DNA from: Lentzea pudingi | GTDB taxonomy: Bacteria > Actinomycetota > Actinomycetes > Mycobacteriales > Pseudonocardiaceae | DNA length: 64,000 nucleotides | Reading direction: 5' to 3' | Assembly (NCBI RefSeq): GCF_014646255.1 | Contig: NZ_BMNC01000006.1 | Span: 558,857 to 622,856 of the forward strand | Part shown: piece after piece, positions 59,818-64,000 of the stretch | Layout: every line of letters starts with the position of its first letter | Numbering within the stretch: position 1 is the stretch's first letter | Position numbers and translations under genes: made by a program | The notes under the pieces: generated by a model | What the model was told of the DNA's origin: nothing | Seen by the model: the letters and a program-made list of their open reading frames with translations, nothing else | Databases searched by the model: none

Positions 59818-60642
59818 CAACGGGTCGTTCGAGATCAAGCGGGCCTTCTCGGCCTCGAGGTCGTAGGCGGGTGCCGGGAACTTCGGGGCCATCTCGCGCA
59901 TGGTCTCCAGCAGCAACCGGCTGATCGCCCAGTTCCGGTACCACTTGCGATCCGACGGGACGGCGTACCAGGGCGTGTCCCGGCAGTTCTTGAGCGCCTG
60001 CGTGTAGGCGTCCTGGTACTTCGACCACTTCGAGCGGACGTCGATGTCGGCCGGGTTGTACTTCCAGTTCTTCCTCGGGTCGTCCAGGCGCGCGAGCAGC
60101 CGTTCCTTCTGGACCTCCGGCGAGATGTGCAGGAAGCACTTGATCAGCGTGACGCCGGAGTCCGCGAGTTCGCGCTCGAAGGCGTTGATCTCCTTGTAAC
60201 GCCCGCGCAGCTCCGCGGCCGTGAGCAGACGTTCTACTTTGGGCACGAGGACGTCTTCGTAGTGGGAGCGGTCGAACGCGCCGATGCGCCCCTTCTCGGG
60301 CAACACCTTCTTGATGCGCCAGAGGAAGTGCTGACGGCTTTCGGCGGGGGTCGGTTTCTTGAACGACGCGATGCGTACACCCTGCGGGTTCACCAGACCC
60401 ATGACGTGGCTGACCACGCCGCCCTTGCCCGAGGTGTCCATGCCCTGCAGCACGAGCAGGACCGCGCGGGAGTCCTCCGCGTACAGCGCCTCCTGCAGAC
60501 CGTCCAGCTCCTCGCCGGTGGCGACCAGGTCCTCGGCCGCCTCCTTCTTGGTCTTGGGGCCGATGGGCCGGCCTGCCGGGTCGAGGGTGGAGAGGTCCAC
60601 CTCATCGAGTCGCAGGGCATCACGAACCGACTTCTTCGCCAT
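59812..60642 (-). CDS. ppk2: Polyphosphate kinase 2 family protein
   Basis: 276 residues from ATG 60642 (MAKKSVRDALRLDEVD). Walker A GMDTSGKGG, Walker B-type FDRSHYEDVLVPKV, lid ERLLARLDDPRKNWKYNPAD and the WYAVPSDRKWYRNWAISRL end of class III PPK2. Such enzymes phosphorylate AMP/ADP with polyphosphate. Divergent from rocD. Confidence 0.92.
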   Translation of the reverse strand: MAKKSVRDALRLDEVDLSTLDPAGRPIGPKTKKEAAEDLVATGEELDGLQEALYAEDSRAVLLVLQGMDTSGKGGVVSHVMGLVNPQGVRIASFKKPTPAESRQHFLWRIKKVLPEKGRIGAFDRSHYEDVLVPKVERLLTAAELRGRYKEINAFERELADSGVTLIKCFLHISPEVQKERLLARLDDPRKNWKYNPADIDVRSKWSKYQDAYTQALKNCRDTPWYAVPSDRKWYRNWAISRLLLETMREMAPKFPAPAYDLEAEKARLISNDPLQ

Positions 60643-60782
60643 CAACTGACCGTAGCGATTCACCGCCCAGTCTGCCTGCTGTGCACGAAACAACCACTGA
60701 TTGATGCATCTACGCAACGAACTGAGGCAGTACGCAATGCTTCACGGTCGAAATCGCTTGTCCGCGCCCCTAGCCTTGGAGG

Positions 60783-62012
60783 ATGACCGCCATCGCTGAG
60801 CACAACGCCACCACCAGCGCTGACTACGTCGCCCTCGACGAGGAGTGGAGCACGCACAACTACCACCCGCTGCCGGTGGTCATCTCGCACGGCGAGGGTT
60901 CGTGGGTCACCGACGTCGAGGGACGCCGCTACCTGGACTTCCTGTCCGGCTACTCGTCGCTGAACTTCGGGCACCGCCACCCCGCCCTGGTGGCCGCCGC
61001 CGTCGAGCAGCTCGGCCGCGTCACGCTGACCAGCCGCGCGTTCCACCACGACCAGTTCGGCCTGTTCTGCCAGGAGCTGGCCGCCCTGACCGGCACCGAG
61101 ATGGTGCTCGCGATGAACTCCGGCGCCGAGGCCGTCGAGTCCGCGATCAAGGTCGCGCGCAAGTGGGCCTACCAGGTCAAACGCGTGCCGGAGGGCACCG
61201 CGGAGATCATCGTCGCCGGGTCCAACTTCCACGGTCGCACCACGACGATCGTGTCGTTCTCGACCGACGACACCGCTCGCAACGACTTCGGTCCGTTCAC
61301 GCCCGGCTTCAAGGTCGTGAAGTACGGGGCGCTGGACGAGATCGAGTCCGCGATCACCCCGCGGACCGCCGCCGTGCTGCTGGAGCCGATCCAGGGCGAG
61401 GCCGGCGTGGTCGTGCCGCCCGCCGGGTACCTGGCCGGGATCCGCCGCCTGTGCGACGACAACGACGTGCTGATGATCGCCGACGAGATCCAGTCCGGGC
61501 TCGGCCGCACCGGCGAGCTGTTCGCGCTCGACCACGAGGGCGTGCGCGCCGACCTCTACACCCTCGGCAAGGCGCTGGGCGGCGGCATCCTGCCGGTGTC
61601 CGCGGTGGTCGGGTCGCAGGCGGTGCTGGGCGTGCTGAAGCCCGGTGAGCACGGGTCGACGTTCGGCGGCAACCCGCTCGCGTGCGCCGTGGGCCGTGGT
61701 GTCGTGCGGCTGCTGGCGACCGGTGAGTTCCAGCAGCGGTCGCGCGACCTGGGCGCCTACCTGCACGCGGAGCTGAACAAGCTGGTGGGCCACGGAGTGG
61801 CGGAGGTGCGCGGGCGCGGGCTGTGGGCCGGCGTCGAGATCGCACCCGGCGGGCCGGTCGGGCGCGCCGCGTCGGAGGCCCTGGCCACGCGGGGGGTCCT
61901 GTGCAAGGAGACGCACGCGTCGACGTTGCGCGTCGCGCCGCCGCTGGTGATCACCCGCGACGAGATCGACCTCGGTGTGCGGGCGATCGCAGAGGTCGTT
62001 CGTCCCGTTTAG
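60783..62012 (+). CDS. rocD: Ornithine delta-aminotransferase
   Basis: 409 residues. PLP class-III aminotransferase: NYHPLPVVISHGEGSWVTDV, SGAEAVESAIKVARKWAYQV, LEPIQGEAGVVVPPAGYL, ADEIQSGLGRTGELFALDHE, Lys in TLGKALGGGILPVSAVVG. NYHPLPVV is characteristic of ornithine aminotransferases. Gives glutamate semialdehyde from ornithine. Terminator follows. Confidence 0.94.
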   Translation: MTAIAEHNATTSADYVALDEEWSTHNYHPLPVVISHGEGSWVTDVEGRRYLDFLSGYSSLNFGHRHPALVAAAVEQLGRVTLTSRAFHHDQFGLFCQELAALTGTEMVLAMNSGAEAVESAIKVARKWAYQVKRVPEGTAEIIVAGSNFHGRTTTIVSFSTDDTARNDFGPFTPGFKVVKYGALDEIESAITPRTAAVLLEPIQGEAGVVVPPAGYLAGIRRLCDDNDVLMIADEIQSGLGRTGELFALDHEGVRADLYTLGKALGGGILPVSAVVGSQAVLGVLKPGEHGSTFGGNPLACAVGRGVVRLLATGEFQQRSRDLGAYLHAELNKLVGHGVAEVRGRGLWAGVEIAPGGPVGRAASEALATRGVLCKETHASTLRVAPPLVITRDEIDLGVRAIAEVVRPV

Positions 62013-62041
62013 AGTGATTTCCGCTCGTAGCCAGGTCACAA

Positions 62042-62077
62042 ATGCGGCGGATGAGCCTCCTGGTTCGTCCGCCGCAT
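62042..62077 (+). terminator. Hairpin after rocD
   Basis: Perfect 10-bp inverted repeat ATGCGGCGGA/TCCGCCGCAT with a 16-nt loop, 29 nt beyond the rocD stop and ending just before the next start codon. Confidence 0.6.
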
Positions 62078-62082
62078 GCATC

Positions 62083-63477
62083 ATGACTCTTATGGGTGAA
62101 CGGGTGCGAGCTGAAGCCGCTGCGGCTCTAGGCCGTTGGATCGAGCCTGAAGAGGTCTACGCCGAGGGGCGCGCGTTGCGGTCCTCAGTGGACTTCAAGG
62201 CGCACCGCACGATGTCGCTCGCCCCGGACCGCCCGTCCGTGCTGGAGTTCCTGCGGGCCACCAACGAGGGCCGGCTGGAGAACCTGGTCCCGTTGCGGGT
62301 CGGCCGGATGCTCGGGAACCCGTTCGCGTTCTTCCGCGGCGCGGCCGGGCTGCAGGCGGGCGATCTCGCCGCCGGCTGCTCGACCGGCCTTCACGCTCAG
62401 TTGTGCGGTGATGCACACGCAGCGAACTTCGGGCTCTACGGCACGCCCGAGGGCCAGATCGTCATGGACATCAACGACTTCGACGAGACGCTGCCCGGCC
62501 CGTGGGAGTGGGACCTCAAACGGCTCGTGGCGTCGCTGGTGCTGGCCGGACGCGTCGGTGGTGTGTCGGACAAGGGCTGCCGCGACGCCGCCGAGGACGC
62601 CGTGAGCGCCTACCGGGACACGATCAAGCACCTCGCGGAGCTCCCGTTCCTGGACTCGTGGACCGCTCTGGGCGACGAGTCGACGCTGTCGAAGGTGAAG
62701 GCCGACGACCTGCTCAACGACTTCTCCAAGGCCGCCGAGAAGTCGCGCAAGAACACCAGCGCGAAGTTCGCCGCGAAGTGGACCGCGCACGACGGCGAGA
62801 AGTGGCGGTTCGTCACGAACCCGCCGACGTTCACCGAGGCCACTCCCCCGACGAAGGCGGCGGTGATCGCCTCGCTGCCGTCCTACGTGGACACCCTGCG
62901 CGAGTCGCGGACCAACCTGATCATGCGCTACGGCGTGTCGGACGTGGCGTTCCGCGTCGTCGGCACCGGCAGCGTCGGCCTGCGCAACTACCTGATCCTG
63001 TTGCACGGCAACGGCTCCGAAGCGCTGGTGCTGCAGGCCAAGGAAGCCCGGCCCTCCGCCTTGCAGCCGTTCCTCGACGTCGAGCCGCCCAAGCACGAGG
63101 GCAAGCGGATCGTGCACGGCGCCCGGCTCGTCCAGGCGGAGACGGACATCCTGCTGGGCTGGACGACCATCGAGGGCCGCCACTTCATCGTGCGGCAGTT
63201 CCGCAACCGCAAGGGCGAGATCGACCCGACGAGGCTCAAGCGCGACGACCTCGACGACTACGGCCGCTTCGCCGGCGCCCTGCTGGCCCGCGCGCACACG
63301 CGTTCACTCGACCCGCGACTGCTCGCCGGGTACTTCCAGAACGGCGGCGGCGACGACCTCGACGAGGCGTTCGCCAAGTACGCGTTCGACTACGCCGACC
63401 AGACCGAGGCGGACCACGAGGAACTGACGAGGCTGGTCAGGAGCGGGAAGCTGCCCGCGCTCGTCGAGGACCGCTGA
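62083..63477 (+). CDS. DUF2252 family protein
   Basis: 464 residues from ATG 62083. Family motifs: FFRGAAGLQAGDLA, LCGDAHAANFGLYGTPEGQI, DINDFDETLPGPWEWDLKRL, FRVVGTGSVGLRNYLILLHG and LLARAHTRS. The GDAHxxNFG and DxNDFD patterns resemble the catalytic and metal loops of protein-kinase/aminoglycoside phosphotransferase folds, so a kinase is suspected. Real substrate unknown. Its start is 5 bp after the rocD terminator hairpin. Confidence 0.88.
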   Translation: MTLMGERVRAEAAAALGRWIEPEEVYAEGRALRSSVDFKAHRTMSLAPDRPSVLEFLRATNEGRLENLVPLRVGRMLGNPFAFFRGAAGLQAGDLAAGCSTGLHAQLCGDAHAANFGLYGTPEGQIVMDINDFDETLPGPWEWDLKRLVASLVLAGRVGGVSDKGCRDAAEDAVSAYRDTIKHLAELPFLDSWTALGDESTLSKVKADDLLNDFSKAAEKSRKNTSAKFAAKWTAHDGEKWRFVTNPPTFTEATPPTKAAVIASLPSYVDTLRESRTNLIMRYGVSDVAFRVVGTGSVGLRNYLILLHGNGSEALVLQAKEARPSALQPFLDVEPPKHEGKRIVHGARLVQAETDILLGWTTIEGRHFIVRQFRNRKGEIDPTRLKRDDLDDYGRFAGALLARAHTRSLDPRLLAGYFQNGGGDDLDEAFAKYAFDYADQTEADHEELTRLVRSGKLPALVEDR

Positions 63478-63521
63478 CGCGCCCTCAGGCCCCCGCCCGC
63501 GAGGTGACCTAGCCTGGCGGT

Positions 63522-63932
63522 ATGAAGATCCGCCGCGCCGCCTCCCCCGACGACGTGTTCGCCGCCGCGCACCTGTTCGACGCGCCGCCGCGGCCGGACG
63601 CGACCGCTCGGTTCCTGGCGCAGGATCACAGCCACCTGCTGATCGCCTACGTCGCCGACCAGCCCGCCGGGTTCGTGTCCGGGGTGGAGACCACGCACCC
63701 GGACAAGGGCACCGAGATGTTCCTCTACGAGCTGGGCGTGGACGACGCCTTCCTCCGTCGCGGCATCGGCACAGCTCTGGTGGAGGCGTTGAAAGCCCTT
63801 GCGGTGGAACGGGGTTGCTACGCGATGTGGACCGGCACCGCCGCGGGGGACGCGGCGGCGCAGGCCACCTACAAGAGGGCGGGCGGGTCGGTCGACGACG
63901 GCGCCTTCGTGGGCTGGGACCTGGAGGCCTAG
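63522..63932 (+). CDS. GNAT N-acetyltransferase
   Basis: 136 residues, one GNAT domain: RRAASPDDVFAAAHLF, LLIAYVADQPAGFVSGVE, acetyl-CoA loop ELGVDDAFLRRGIGTALVEA (R-R-G-I-G-T), and AQATYKRAGGSVDDGAFVGW at the end. The layout resembles AAC(3)-I aminoglycoside acetyltransferases, but resistance cannot be claimed. The final 68 bp of the window (63933-64000) hold no complete gene. Confidence 0.87.
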   Translation: MKIRRAASPDDVFAAAHLFDAPPRPDATARFLAQDHSHLLIAYVADQPAGFVSGVETTHPDKGTEMFLYELGVDDAFLRRGIGTALVEALKALAVERGCYAMWTGTAAGDAAAQATYKRAGGSVDDGAFVGWDLEA

Positions 63933-64000
63933 ACCCTAGGTGTACTTGGCCAACACGTTGGTGACGGTGTGTCGGCTTGATCATGGGTGAGGCCTCCGGG

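Noticed and set aside
63304..63984. Minus-strand frame opposite DUF2252/GNAT at the right end
   Set aside because: Pro/Arg-rich shadow without domain features.

Overview
The window is chromosomal DNA of a high-GC actinomycete. Many genes start with GTG, ATGA/GTGA overlaps are common, and the set includes SecA2, an LCP ligase, an XRE/DUF397 regulator pair, Spo0M, a Cmk-PlsC-Der operon and TetR/IclR/PucR regulators. I infer a Pseudonocardiaceae-type organism (Lentzea, Saccharothrix or Actinosynnema like) from gene style only. No CRISPR array, transposase, rRNA or secondary-metabolite megasynthase is visible. The one RNA gene is tRNA-Pro(GGG).

Layout. 0-5.4 kb: the edge of an AAA ATPase gene, tRNA-Pro, a two-component system and cmk-plsC-der. 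5.4-13.5 kb: accessory genes, including a large HTH regulator with an unrecognised N-terminal half, a 50-codon membrane ORF between two hairpins, a PNPOx-like protein, a tandem duplicated family of unknown function that carries its upstream element along, a shortened homocysteine methyltransferase, AroH-type chorismate mutase, a STAS protein and a DUF1015 protein. 13.5-17.7 kb: a KhtT/KhtU-like K+/H+ antiporter pair, an intracellular-type subtilase coupled to a small propeptide-like protein, a gene behind a LexA-type box, and a nested inverted repeat. 17.7-37.1 kb: lipid and acyl-CoA metabolism (QOR, SDRs, FabG, MaoC, thiolase, acyl-CoA dehydrogenase, a single-chain biotin carboxylase/carboxyltransferase, MHS transporter) mixed with an XRE/DUF397 pair, an exonuclease and a three-gene surface cluster (SBP-like, SBP-VWA lipoprotein, membrane protein). 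37.2-39.8 kb: secA2. 39.8-55.7 kb: a complete choline to glycine catabolic region. 55.9-64 kb: LCP, DUF3037/HipA-like pair, a broken SGNH hydrolase, lactonase-fold protein, PPK2, ornithine aminotransferase, DUF2252 and GNAT.

Two regulatory circuits can be read from the DNA. (1) The palindrome CTAAGC-N4-GCTTAG occurs before fabG-maoC, twice between the acyl-CoA dehydrogenase operon and a divergent tetR, and in degenerate form at the start of the carboxylase gene. Together these operons encode dehydrogenase, R-type hydratase, R-type 3-hydroxyacyl dehydrogenase, thiolase and carboxylase, which suggests one TetR-controlled acyl-CoA cycle. (2) A 36-bp element is shared by the promoter of dmgO-sox-gbcA and that of the Rieske ferredoxin/reductase pair, which flank an iclR gene. 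Choline dehydrogenase, betaine aldehyde dehydrogenase, a three-component Rieske betaine demethylase, dimethylglycine oxidase and sarcosine oxidase would convert choline to glycine; an APC permease and an MHS transporter could supply substrate.
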